Origin: Asterias rubens
Lineage: Eukaryota > Echinodermata > Asteroidea > Forcipulatida > Asteriidae
Reading direction: 5' to 3'
Assembly: GCF_902459465.1 (NCBI RefSeq)
Contig: NC_047066.1
Span: 10,295,047-10,359,046 of the forward strand
Length of the DNA: 64,000 bases
Shown: positions 31,384 through 41,124 of the stretch, in pieces
How positions within the stretch are numbered: position 1 is the stretch's first letter
Layout: each line of letters opens with the position of its first letter
Position numbers and translations under genes: made by a program
The notes under the pieces: model-generated
What the model was told of the DNA's origin: nothing
Databases searched by the model: none
Seen by the model: the letters and a program-made list of their open reading frames with translations, nothing else

Positions 31384-31762
31384 GGGAAGGTACACTTTGG
31401 TAATTACTCAAAACAAATATTAACTTCAAAACTGACTTGGTAATGAGCATTGAAGAGAGCTGTTGATATTATAAAACATTGTAAGAAACGGCTCCCTCTG
31501 AAGTAGCATAGATTTTGAGAAAGAGGTAATTTCTCACTAGAATAAAAAAAGACTTCTAGCCAGAAGTCTTTTAATCCTATCTGAAAGCACACAAATTCAT
31601 CCAACAAGGGTGTTTTTTTCTTTCATTATTTTTCTCGCAACATTGATGACCAATTGAGTATTAATTATTACAGGCTTGTTATTTTATGTTTTATGATGGG
31701 ATACACCCTAAGTGACAAGACTGGTCTTTAACAATTACCAAACGTGTTTTTTAATAGTGCCT
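31384..31762. mobile_element. Family A MITE, GGGAAGGTACAC variant
   Basis: TTAA (31380) then GGGAAGGTACACTTTGG; right end ACCAAACGTG...AGTGCCT followed by TTAA (31763). Centre GACTTCTAGCCAGAAGTC. Same sub-family as 3857-4233. Confidence 0.8.
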
Positions 31763-31766
31763 TTAA

Positions 31767-32984
31767 TAACAAATGCATGCCTACAGACACAACTGAAGGG
31801 GAACACAAGCATAAATTGGTGCACTAGGCAGATGCACAAATTGTCCGCTCTAAAAGTCGATTGTATGGATTTCATCAAATTGGCTTTCCATATTTTTGAG
31901 CTCATGGATAATGGAGTGTATTTGATCAAAAGTGGTCATCAAAGTAATTGTTTGGCAAAAAAGAAACAGTCAGTTTCAAAGATATTTACTTGTGGATTTT
32001 GATATATTTAAAAAAAAAAAAAACTATGCGTTTTAAAAATGCCCTTTTTTTTACATTCAGAACAGGAAATTGCAATTGACGATATGACGCCATGTGTCAT
32101 GCCACAGTCAGCCACATACAAACAAGGGCAATGCTTTCTCATTTTGCCCTCCAGTAGTTAAATAGGCTGTGTACAATGAATGAATCTCATTGAGAGACTT
32201 CTTTGTCGGCAAAAATGTCTTTGTTGGTAGTGCCAATCAAAAATCTAATTATAGAAATATTCCCACTCCACTGTTATCAAAACAGGGTTTGCAGAAAGAG
32301 TTTTTAATTAGCTGCCGGTATGGGATGTCACCATTATTAACTGTATGAATATAATACATGTACTTGGGCCCAATTTTTATAAAGCCTTTAAGCACAAAAA
32401 CTGGCTAAACACCGAGTAGTATCGCTAAGCAGAGACGGACTACCGGTCAAAATTACATTAAGTTTGCGTTGTAGTTGCTGGTGCCCAACTCAATTTCTGC
32501 TCAGCAAAGACATTTTTCAAGCAGTACATCTGCTTAACACCTTTATGAAGTTGGGTCCGGATCAGTTGTGTAACTAATTGGGGCTTTATCACCCCACCCA
32601 TTTCAAATGTTGTCTTATGGGGCTATAATTTATCCCTCCAAAATGTTACTTAAATAGCTTTTACTATGATAATTTCATTGTTTTTAAAACTTTTTTTCTT
32701 ATTACATACAGACAATGTATATATTTTTGTTATATATTCATGTCAGATTCTCTTATAAAAATAGTAAGTGGAACAAGAAGAGTGCTGAAAAGGGGCTGGG
32801 TTATTGCAAGTCAAACTAACGGTTTTATTTGGATAGAAAATTAGGTGGCCATTCACAGTTGCTTTGTATTGTTCTATCATTCATTTTTGTGCAGTAAGCA
32901 CCAGGAGGTAAGCATGGTTTTTCCTGTGCTTACAGTTAGCAGCACTATGAAATGGAAATTGTACCGTAAGCACAAAACCGGCCG
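31767..32984. other. Intergenic stretch with family C pieces
   Basis: 31770-32360 shows nothing recognised. 32366-32560 is a short inverted pair (GGGCCCAATTTTTATAAAGCC / ACACCTTTATGAAGTTGGGTCC). From about 32825 a family C copy begins (GGATAGAAAATTAGGTGGCC, AGCAGCACTATGAAATGG) and is interrupted at 32985. Confidence 0.5.
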
Positions 32985-32988
32985 TTAA

Positions 32989-33354
32989 AGCCATTATACA
33001 CTTTCGGTAAACAGTATTGTCCAAGTCCCACACTTCGTGTATCACAACTAATATATAAAATCACAAACCTGTGAAAATTTAGGCTCAATCGGTCATCAGA
33101 GTCGGGAGAAATTAACGGGAAAACCCACTCTTGTTTCCGCGCGTTTCGCCGTGTCATGACATATGTTTAAAATAAATCCGTAATTCTCGCTATCGAGAAT
33201 TGATATTGTTTTAATGTTTTCTCAAAAAGTAAAGCATTTCATGGAACAATTTTTCAAGAGAAGTCTTTCACCATTACCTTCTGTAAACCCTGTAAATTAT
33301 TTGTAAATCTGTGATTTTTTTTGTTTTTTTCTGTTCCGAAAGTGTATAATGGCT
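32989..33354. mobile_element. Family B MITE, copy 2, inserted in a family C copy
   Basis: TTAA (32985-32988) then AGCCATTATACACTTTCGG; right CCGAAAGTGTATAATGGCT then TTAA (33355-33358). Flanks read ...CACAAAACCGGCCG-TTAA and TTAA-GCAGCTCC, which join to the uninterrupted family C site GGCCGTTAAGCAGC seen at 16843-16860. This shows insertion with TTAA duplication. Confidence 0.9.
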
Positions 33355-33358
33355 TTAA

Positions 33359-34128
33359 GCAGCTCCTTGATTAGGGGCCTGGGTGATGAGAAGCAATTTC
33401 ATTTGAGTGTATTGCTCAAGGAGACAAGCGTCATTACCAAGATTCAAACTCACACCCTGATTTTTTCTACAAAATTTTATTGACCAATTGAGTATTTTAC
33501 TGTACAATCTTTTTCCCACCATAATTGGCTTTGGTAAAAAGCTTGACACGTAGGGGTGATCCAGCCTCAGGCTGGCACTTAATTTTGTCACTGCAATTTG
33601 TCAAGAAAGCCAGTAATGCATAAAATTATCAACAATGTGTGCGATAATGGGGGAGAGGGATAACTAATGATGGCACAATATTGTCGTCAAGATTCAATTG
33701 GATCGTTTGTTGTGTGGTAATTTATCACCCTTGACCATGGCAAAGATTAATTATATTAATAATGGCTTCTTATATGCGCGCATATCCGTCACTCGGTGCG
33801 CTCAAGGTGATTAACATACAGAATTTTGCCTGCAACGTATGTGGTAAGTTATTTGAATTATGAGACCTGGACCCAATTTCATGGCTCTGCTTACCGTAAG
33901 CACAGAATCGGCGCTGACGGAAGCAGGGAATTCTGTGCTTACGGCAAGCGTATTTCACGGGTTAGTTATTTGTTTCGCCTGATATGGTGTAGTTTTTGAG
34001 AAATGAGTCAAACAATTAGTTTTGATCTCACATGTCCGAAATTCAATAACGATAAAACAGTGAAAACAAGAATTTTGTTACTAAATTTCTTGTGAGTCTC
34101 AGAGTCATATGTGTATGACAGATTGAGC
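33359..34128. other. Intergenic stretch
   Basis: 33359-33880 shows nothing recognised beyond the tail of the split family C copy. 33883-33965 is a small family C hairpin (TTTCATGGCTCTGCTTACCG, CTTACGGCAAGCGTATTTCACG). Confidence 0.45.
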
Positions 34129-34132
34129 TTAA

Positions 34133-34507
34133 AGGCAGTGGACACTATTGGTAATTACTCAAAATAATTATTAGAATAAAACCTTACTTGGTAGCGAGTA
34201 ATGGGGAGAGGTTGGTAGTATAAAACATTGTGAGAAACGGCTCCCTCTGAAGTGGAGTAGTTTTTGAGAAAGAAGTAATTTTCAACGAATTTGATTTCGA
34301 GACCTCAAGTTTAGAATTTGAGGTCTCGAAATCAACCATCTAAATGCACACATATCCGTGTGACAAGGGTGTTGTTTTCATAGTTATCTTGCAACTCTGA
34401 TGACCAATCGAGCTCAAATTTTCACAGGTTTGTTATTTTATGCATATGTTGAGGTGCACCAAGTGGGAAGACTGGTCTTTGACATTTACCAATAGTGTAC
34501 ACTGGCT
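34133..34507. mobile_element. Family A palindromic MITE between TTAA sites
   Basis: TTAA (34129) then AGGCAGTGGACACTATTGG; right CCAATAGTGTACACTGGCT then TTAA (34508). The central hairpin TTTCGAGACCTCAAG...TTGAGGTCTCGAAA is fully kept. This is one of the best preserved copies, with GGGAGAGGTTGGTAGTATAA. Confidence 0.9.
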
Positions 34508-35540
34508 TTAAACCTGCAAAGGTTTGTTATTTCATGTATAAAAACCCTCTTTCTCTTCACTATTACCTGAGGGCAAACCCCTGGGAATATTGCTCTACCC
34601 CTGATCTACCCCAGCAAGTAAGCTTACCGTGGGGAACAGCCACCCTGGATATTAAAAAAAAAAAAAAAAAAAAATGTCACCAAGAGTTAAAAAATATAAT
34701 ATTTGTTGTGTGTAGCCTTGTTCTCATTTGTTATCGTGTATACTACAGGCTTAAACAATTAGAAAACATGTCATTTTCGTTGCTGGGAGGAAAAGAAAAA
34801 AAATCCCTACCTACCTACCGTATTTTTTGGGGCCCGTATTCTTTTTTAATGCCTAAGCGATAAAGCTGTGGAGTAGTTTTGAAACGTACAGCCTGAACCC
34901 CATTATCCGTTTTGAGATATGGTGGCCACTATTGGAGTGCATCATTTGGTTTGGGTGTCTACAGACAAATTTACCTAAACCTAATAGTGGCACCGCAGAA
35001 CTGTGTCCACCATGTTTCTAAAATAGGGACCTGTAGGTGGGGAAAGTGTGAAAGTGAGCAGTGGTAATTGTGGGGTATAAATATCCCGGGGCCTCCCCAG
35101 GGCTGCATTCTGCGGGGATAAGAGATGCAGTGTGACAAGGGCTTAATGTTGCTTGTCGTAAAGTGTGGATGCTGGTCTTTGACAGTTACCAATGTTGGTT
35201 ATGTCCTATTAAAAGCATATACGTGTTACTTAATTGTACATAAAAGTAATTTCATGCTAATTTTTTTTTTTTTGTAAAGTAAAATTTGCTAACGATTACT
35301 AGTCAGTGCCAAAATAATTAATTAATTAATTGAGAGAGGAATGTTAACTACCAAAGTGTGTTATTTGGTGGAGGCATGTCGTATTATTGGGAAATAATAT
35401 TACATCATGCTTTGTGTTATACAACTGTGTACGTGTATTGTCTGATGATATTAAAAACAATAGTAAACAATACAAACAAGTTTCTTGTGTGTCACATTGG
35501 CTCAAACTTCAAGTTCATTTTGTAAAGCGCTATGGTGATG

Positions 35541-35888
35541 CCTCTTTAGGAATAGCGCTGTATAAGTACTGTTTATTATTAGGTTCATCAATTCTCCCCA
35601 CATGTTTGTTTTCTTACTATTGTCAGTAGCCTTATTTATAACAAAAACAGGAGGGTTATCTCTGCATCAGGTGCACACTACTGTGTCGGCATCGACGTGG
35701 ATGATTATGCCTCTTTAGGAATAGCGCTGTATAAGTACTGTTTATTATTGGGTTTATCAATTCTCCCCACATGTTTGTTTTCTTACTATTGTCATTAGCC
35801 TTATTTATAACAAAAACAGGAGGGTTATCTCTGCATCAGGTGCACACTACTGTGTCGGCATCGACGTTGATGATTATGCCTCTTTAGG
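35541..35888 (+). repeat. 169-bp tandem duplication
   Basis: The unit beginning CCTCTTTAGGAATAGCGCTG at 35541 restarts at 35710, and its first 9 nt appear again at 35879. The two full copies differ at only a few positions (for example TTAGGTTCATC against TTGGGTTTATC). No coding content. Confidence 0.9.
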
Positions 35889-35984
35889 AGACCTACAGAC
35901 TTGACTATGGAGCAGGGGGGGGGGGCATTCCACACTTTATTCTTCGACTTGAACAATTCTGATGTCACTGATGATTATAACAGC

Positions 35985-36266
35985 TTCAAGGCACTGGACA
36001 CTATTGGTATTCAGAATAATTGTAAGCATAAAAACTTACTTGTTAGTGAGCAATGGAGAGCTGTTGATAGTATAAAACATTGTGAGAAACGGCTCCCTCT
36101 GAAGTAACATAGTTTTTGAGAAAGAGGTAATTTCTCAATTAAATATTAAGCCTTTTCAGGCATCTGAAAGCACATAAATTTGTGCAAGAAGGGTGTTTTT
36201 CTTTTATTATTCTCTTGCACAGTGAGAATACTGGTCTTTGACAATTACCAAAGGTGTCCAACACCT
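35985..36266. mobile_element. Family A MITE, shortened
   Basis: AAGGCACTGGACACTATTGG at the left and CCAAAGGTGTCCAACACCT followed by TTAA (36267) at the right; the middle is deleted around TTGCACAGTGAGAATACTGG. No TTAA remains at the left. Confidence 0.75.
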
Positions 36267-36270
36267 TTAA

Positions 36271-36940
36271 TTTTCGCTTGGAATAAATCTGATGGCACCG
36301 GTGAAAAAAATAGCTTTAAAAAAAAAGTCCTCTGCTTGACTCTTCTTCAAGGGAAGCCTTTTGACATTGGATTTCCTTGAAGGCGATTATCGGAAATCAA
36401 ATGTCATTCAGTGGTCTTGGTAGTCCCATAGGGAAAATAACATTTGTGGCGCATCAGTCTTTATAGGAAGTAAAAGATTGATGTTCACTGAAATGTTACT
36501 ATTTTAAATGAAGCAATATGGTGCAACATGGTGTGGTATGGTTTAATACATCGTACATGCCCATGTGAGCCTGCACTTTGTACCAGTACTTGTTAATGAA
36601 AAGCGCACTATAGATTTTTTTTTTTTCATGACTGTTGGTGCTTTTTTATCGTAATTTTTCAACATAACATTTCTTTAGACCTATTTTTTAAATTTAGATT
36701 TGAAGATTGTTCAATGTTGCACTCATCAAAAGTTTCTGCATCAATTGTTTTTAGAGAATCTACTAAGGGGTTGGTTCCCCCCCCCCCCCCCAGAGCAGTT
36801 GAAATGCGACAGTACTAGATTTGTAATTTCAAAAGTAAGTTTGTAAAAAAAAAACTTTAACCATGAAACAACAAACCTTTTACACTTGTTTCTTGTTTCA
36901 ACGATGTGCACTAAGAACTTCTCCATCATTATAACATACA
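36271..36940. other. Intergenic stretch without recognised content
   Basis: Homopolymers (TTTTTTTTTT at 36616; a C-tract at 36778-36791) and AT-rich sequence. No exon is supported. Confidence 0.5.
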
Positions 36941-36941
36941 G

Positions 36942-37069
36942 GAATAAAAGGTCAAGTGATCAAGTGATACAGTCCATTTACAAAGAGGCTCTTGCTAAGT
37001 GGGTTGGTCACATCCATCAAAGATGTCCTCGCTATGCATAATATTGAAGGGACTCAGATATTTTGTCTT
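36942..37069 (+). pseudogene. Decayed or alternative copy of sulfotransferase exon 2
   Basis: Directly after an AG (36940-36941), and in the same splice phase as the real exon, the frame reads NKRSSDQVIQ, SIYKEALAKWVGHI, then stops at TAA 37039-37041. The real exon reads [24 protein letters not shown]. Through KWVGHI every nucleotide difference is at a third codon position (TGG-GTT-GGT-CAC against TGG-GTG-GGT-CAT). Shifting one base at about 37015 recovers KDV and MHNIE, matching KDVMDNIE. So this is a once-constrained duplicate now broken by a one-base frameshift, or an alternative last exon giving a truncated enzyme. It lies about 7 kb downstream of the true exon 2. Beyond 37069 the sequence is a dispersed repeat. 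Confidence 0.75.
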
Positions 37070-37104
37070 CCTTTCTTTCTAATGCAGCCTTCAAGATTGA
37101 AGAT

Positions 37105-37330
37105 AGTCGCAGTACTGCCTGACACACCGAGGCGAACCCCTTCCTTCTGCGATAAGTGTGTATGGGATCTTTTACATGCATTTATAGTTTTTATAAAAAA
37201 ACACAGCCTTATGTCCCATCTGAAGGAAGAAGAAATGCTTAATGTTCTTGCTGAAAGACACGAGGGTCACGACTGGGAATCGCACCTACACTCTGCTGAT
37301 CAGACACAGCAGAGTATGAGTTCAGTGCTC
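37105..37330 (+). repeat. Dispersed repeat shared with 2590-2715
   Basis: ACACCGAGGCGAACCCCTTC, GATAAGTGTGTATGGGATC, TTATGTCCCATCTGAAGG, then AAAGACACGAGGGTCACGAC, GGGAATCGCACC and ACTCTGCTGATCAGACACAG. The last part has a B-box-like look. It overlaps the end of the decayed exon's neighbourhood and abuts the minisatellite. Confidence 0.5.
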
Positions 37331-37336
37331 ACAACC

Positions 37337-39965
37337 ACTTGGACTTACCCCTTGTGATTTTTTTTCAATTTTGGACCCAAATTGCATAAAACTGCTGGAC
37401 TTACCCCTTGTGATTTTTGTAAATTTTGGGCCCAAAAATTGCATAAAACTGCTGGACTTACCCCTTGTAATTTTTTTCAATTTTGGACCCAAATTGCATA
37501 AAAATGCTGGACTTACCCCTTGTAATTTTTTTCAATTTTGGACCCAAATTGCATAAAAATGCTGGACTTACCCCTTGTGATTTTTTTCAATTTTGGACCC
37601 AAATTGCATAAAAATGCTGGACTTACCCCTTGTGATTTTTTTCAATTTTGGACCCAAATTACATAAAAATGATGGACTTACCCCTTGTGATTTTTTTCAA
37701 TTTTGGACCCAAATTACATAAAAATGCTGGACTTAACCCTTGTAATTGTTGTCAATTTTTGGCCTAAATTGCATAAAACTGCTGGACTTACCCCTTGTGA
37801 TTTTTTTCAATTTTGGACCCAATATGGATAAAAACTGCTGGACTTACCCCTTGTGTTTTTTTTTAAATTTTGGACCCAAATTGCATTAAACTGCTGGACT
37901 TACCCCTTGTGATTTTGTTTCAATTTCGGACCCAAATTGCATAAAAATGCTGGACTTACCCCTTGTGATTTTTGTCAATTTTGGACCCAAATTGCATAAA
38001 ACTGCTGGACTTACCCCTTGTGATTTTTTTAATTTTTGACCCAAATTGCGTAAAACTGCTGGACTTACCCCTTGTGATTTTTTTCAATTTTGGACCCAAA
38101 TTACATAAAACTGCTGGACTTACCCCTTGTAATTGTTGTCAATTTTGGGCCTAAATTGCATAAAACTGCTGGACTTACCCCTTGTGATTTTTTTCAATTT
38201 TGGACCCAAATTGCATAAAAATGCTGGACTTACCCCTTGTGATTTTTTTCAATTTTGGACCCAAATTACATAAAAATGATGGACTTACCCCTTGTGATTT
38301 TTTTTCAGTTTTGGACCCAAATTGCATAAAACTGCTGGACTTACCCCTTGTGATTTGTTTTCAATTTCGGACCCAAATTGCATAAAAATGATGGACTTAC
38401 CCCTTGTGATTTTTTTTCAGTTTTGGACCCAAATTGCATAAAACTGCTGGACTTACCCCTTGTGATTTTTTTTCAATTTTGGACCCAAATTGCATAAAAC
38501 TGCTGGACTTACCCCTTGTGATTTTTGTAAATTTTGGGCCCAAAAATTGCATAAAACTGCTGGACTTGCCCCTTGTGATTTTTGTCAATTTTTGGCCCAA
38601 ATTGCATAAAAATGCTGGACTTACCCCTTGTGATTTTTTTCAATTTTGGACCCAAATTGCATAAAAATGCTGGACTTACCCCTTGTGATTTTTGGTTCAC
38701 TTTTGGACCCAATATGGATAAAAACTGCTTGTGATTTTTTACATTTTTGACCCAAATTGCATAAAACTGCTGGACTTACCCCTTGTGATTTTTTTCAATT
38801 TTGGACCCAAATTACATAAAAATGCTGGACTTACCCCTTGTAATTGTTGTCAATTTTTGGCCTAAATTGCATAAAACTGCTGGACTTACCCCTTGTGATT
38901 TTTTTCAATTTTGGACCCAATATGGATAAAAACTGCTGGACTTACCCCTTGTAATTGTTGTCAATTTTGGGCCTAAATTGCATAAAACTGCTGGACTTAC
39001 CCCTTGTGATTTTTTTCAATTTTGGACCCAAATTGCATAAAAATGCTGGACTTACCCCTTGTGATTTTTTTCAATTTTGGACCCAAATTACATAAAAATG
39101 ATGGACTTACCCCTTGTGATTTTTTTTCAGTTTTGGACCCAAATTGCATAAAACTGCTGGACTTACCCCTTGTGATTTGTTTTCAATTTCGGACCCAAAT
39201 TGCATAAAACTGCTGGACTTACCCCTTGTGACTTTTTTCAATTTTGGACCCAAATTACATAAAAATGATGGACTTACCCCTTGTGATTTTTTTTCAGTTT
39301 TGGACCCAAATTGCATAAAACTGCTGGACTTACCCCTTGTGATTTTTTTTCAATTTTGGACCCAAATTGCATAAAACTGCTGGACTTACCCCTTGTGATT
39401 TTTGTAAATTTTGGGCCCAAAAATTGCATAAAACTGCTGGACTTGCCCCTTGTGATTTTTGTCAATTTTTGGCCCAAATTGCATAAAAATGCTGGACTTA
39501 CCCCTTGTGATTTTTTTCAATTTTGGACCCAAATTGCATAAAAATGCTGGACTTACCCCTTGTAATTTTTTGTTCAATTTTGGACCCAATATGGATAAAA
39601 ACTGCTTGTGATTTTTTACATTTTTGACCCAAATTGCATAAAACTGCTGGACTTACCCCTTGTGATTTTTTTCAATTTTGGACCCATATTACATAAAAAT
39701 GCTGGACTTACCCCTTGTAATTGTTGTCAATTTTTGGCCTAAATTGCATAAAACTGCTGGACTTACCCCTTGTGATTTTGTTTCAATTTCGGACCCAAAT
39801 TGCATAAAAATGCTGGACTTACCCCTTGTGATTTTTGTCAATTTTGGACCCAAATTGCATAAAACTGCTGGACTTACCCCTTGTGATTTTTTAAATTTTT
39901 GACCCAAATTGCGTAAAACTGCTGGACTTACCCCTTGTGATTTTTTTCAATTTTGAACCCCAATT
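37337..39965 (+). repeat. 55-bp minisatellite array, about 47 units, with higher-order structure
   Basis: The unit starts CTGGACTTACCCCTTGTGAT, continues with T-runs and CAATTTTGGACCCAAATTG, and ends CATAAAA(A)(C/T)TG; successive starts at 37452, 37507, 37562 and 37617 give the 55-nt period. Variant units (TGTAATTGTTGTCAATTTTTG, AATATGGATAAAAACTGC, GATTTGTTTTCAATTTCGGAC) recur in the same order, so blocks are themselves repeated: 38108-38385 matches 38930-39207 (offset 822), and 38388-38880 matches 39265-39757 (offset 877, one extra unit). A further block at about 37910-38080 matches 39775-39945. 55 is not a multiple of 3, so the open frames are by-products and no protein is proposed. Confidence 0.97.
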
Positions 39966-39969
39966 TGGA

Positions 39970-40842
39970 CCCCCAAAATAAGCCCAGCATTTTATCCAAA
40001 TTTGAAAAAAAAAACCACAAAACTTCACCCGCACTGGTTCATTGAGTGAGTTGAAGAAGTAGACAATTGAGGCCTCTGTTTTACAATACAAGCTGTTACA
40101 CGATTCTGTATTTAATCCACTTAATAAGAACAATTTGTATAATCAAAAGATTCAGCAAAATATTACACAAATTACTTGTATAGTTAAAAAGTCCTAAAAA
40201 GCTCTTAATTAGCATAAAACCAGGAGAGAAAACAACCCGGCTGCTTTTATAAATAGATAATACAGAGCGCTGTTCACTGTGTACAAGGTGAATGGAATAA
40301 CAACTTACTGTACATTGTATAAAACACATACATGTAGATACACTATCATGTTTAGGAATGATAAAATAACTTAAGATTTGTACAAAATATTGTTATCGTT
40401 GTACATGATAGCTATATAAATACAAATACAATAATAACGCCTTTATACAATATAAAAACAAATTATACATTTCAAAGCAACAATGCTTCTTTGCTTTTAA
40501 TGGAAGAAATTAATTAATCAAATAAAATCACGATGGGATGGTAAGAACTTTAGGTACTTCATAAATCGGAAAGTTTATATTTTTACTTGAAACTGCCCTC
40601 CAATAGAAGCAAGTATAATGCGCATTCAAACATTTTTAACAGTCTTGCAGGTCTTGGATTTTACACCAGACCACAGGCCAAAGACCATTTATTTTTAGTG
40701 TTTGGCTGGTAACCTCACAACCAAACAAGTCCAGTCTTGCAGGTCTTGGATTTTACACCAGACCACAGGCCAAAGACCATTTATTTTTAGTGTTTGGCTG
40801 GTAACCTCACAACCAAACAAGTCCAGGGGTCTTGCTATTCAA
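39970..40842. other. Intergenic stretch after the minisatellite
   Basis: The array decays into CCAATTTGGACCCCCAAAAT. 40000-40639 has no recognised content. A 92-bp tandem duplication follows at 40640-40825. Confidence 0.5.
40640..40825 (+). repeat. 92-bp tandem duplication
   Basis: The unit from CAGTCTTGCAGGTCTTGG to CTCACAACCAAACAAGTC occurs twice with no visible difference, starting at 40640 and 40732. Near identity implies a recent event or an assembly duplication. Confidence 0.9.
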
Positions 40843-40849
40843 TTAAATA

Positions 40850-41121
40850 AGGCAGTGGACACTATTGTAATTACTTAAAATAATCGTTAGCATAAAAACT
40901 CCTTTGGTAACGAGCAATGGAGAACTGTTGATATTTTAAAACATTGTGAGAATCTTCAGCTGAAGCTTTTTATTGTGCATCTGAAAGCACACAAAGTATT
41001 GCAATAAGGGTGTTTTTTTTCTCTCATTGCCCAAATTTGCACAGGTTTATTTTATGCATTTGTTGAGACACACCAAGTGAGACTACTGGTCTTTGACAAT
41101 TACCAAACATGTACAGTGCCT
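40850..41121. mobile_element. Family A MITE, shortened
   Basis: AAGGCAGTGGACACTATTG at the left; ACCAAACATGTACAGTGCCTTT at the right. The centre is deleted (ACATTGTGAGAATC joins directly to TTCAGCTGAAGC). TTAA is degraded at both sides. Confidence 0.78.
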
Positions 41122-41124
41122 TTA

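Noticed and set aside
36992-37357. 121-codon open frame as a new gene
   Set aside because: Its first part is the frameshifted sulfotransferase exon copy and the rest is a dispersed repeat.
37337-39965. CRISPR-like array or a repetitive protein in the 55-bp array
   Set aside because: The units are tandem with no unique spacers, and the setting is an animal genome. The period is not a multiple of three, so frames change in every unit and appear on both strands.
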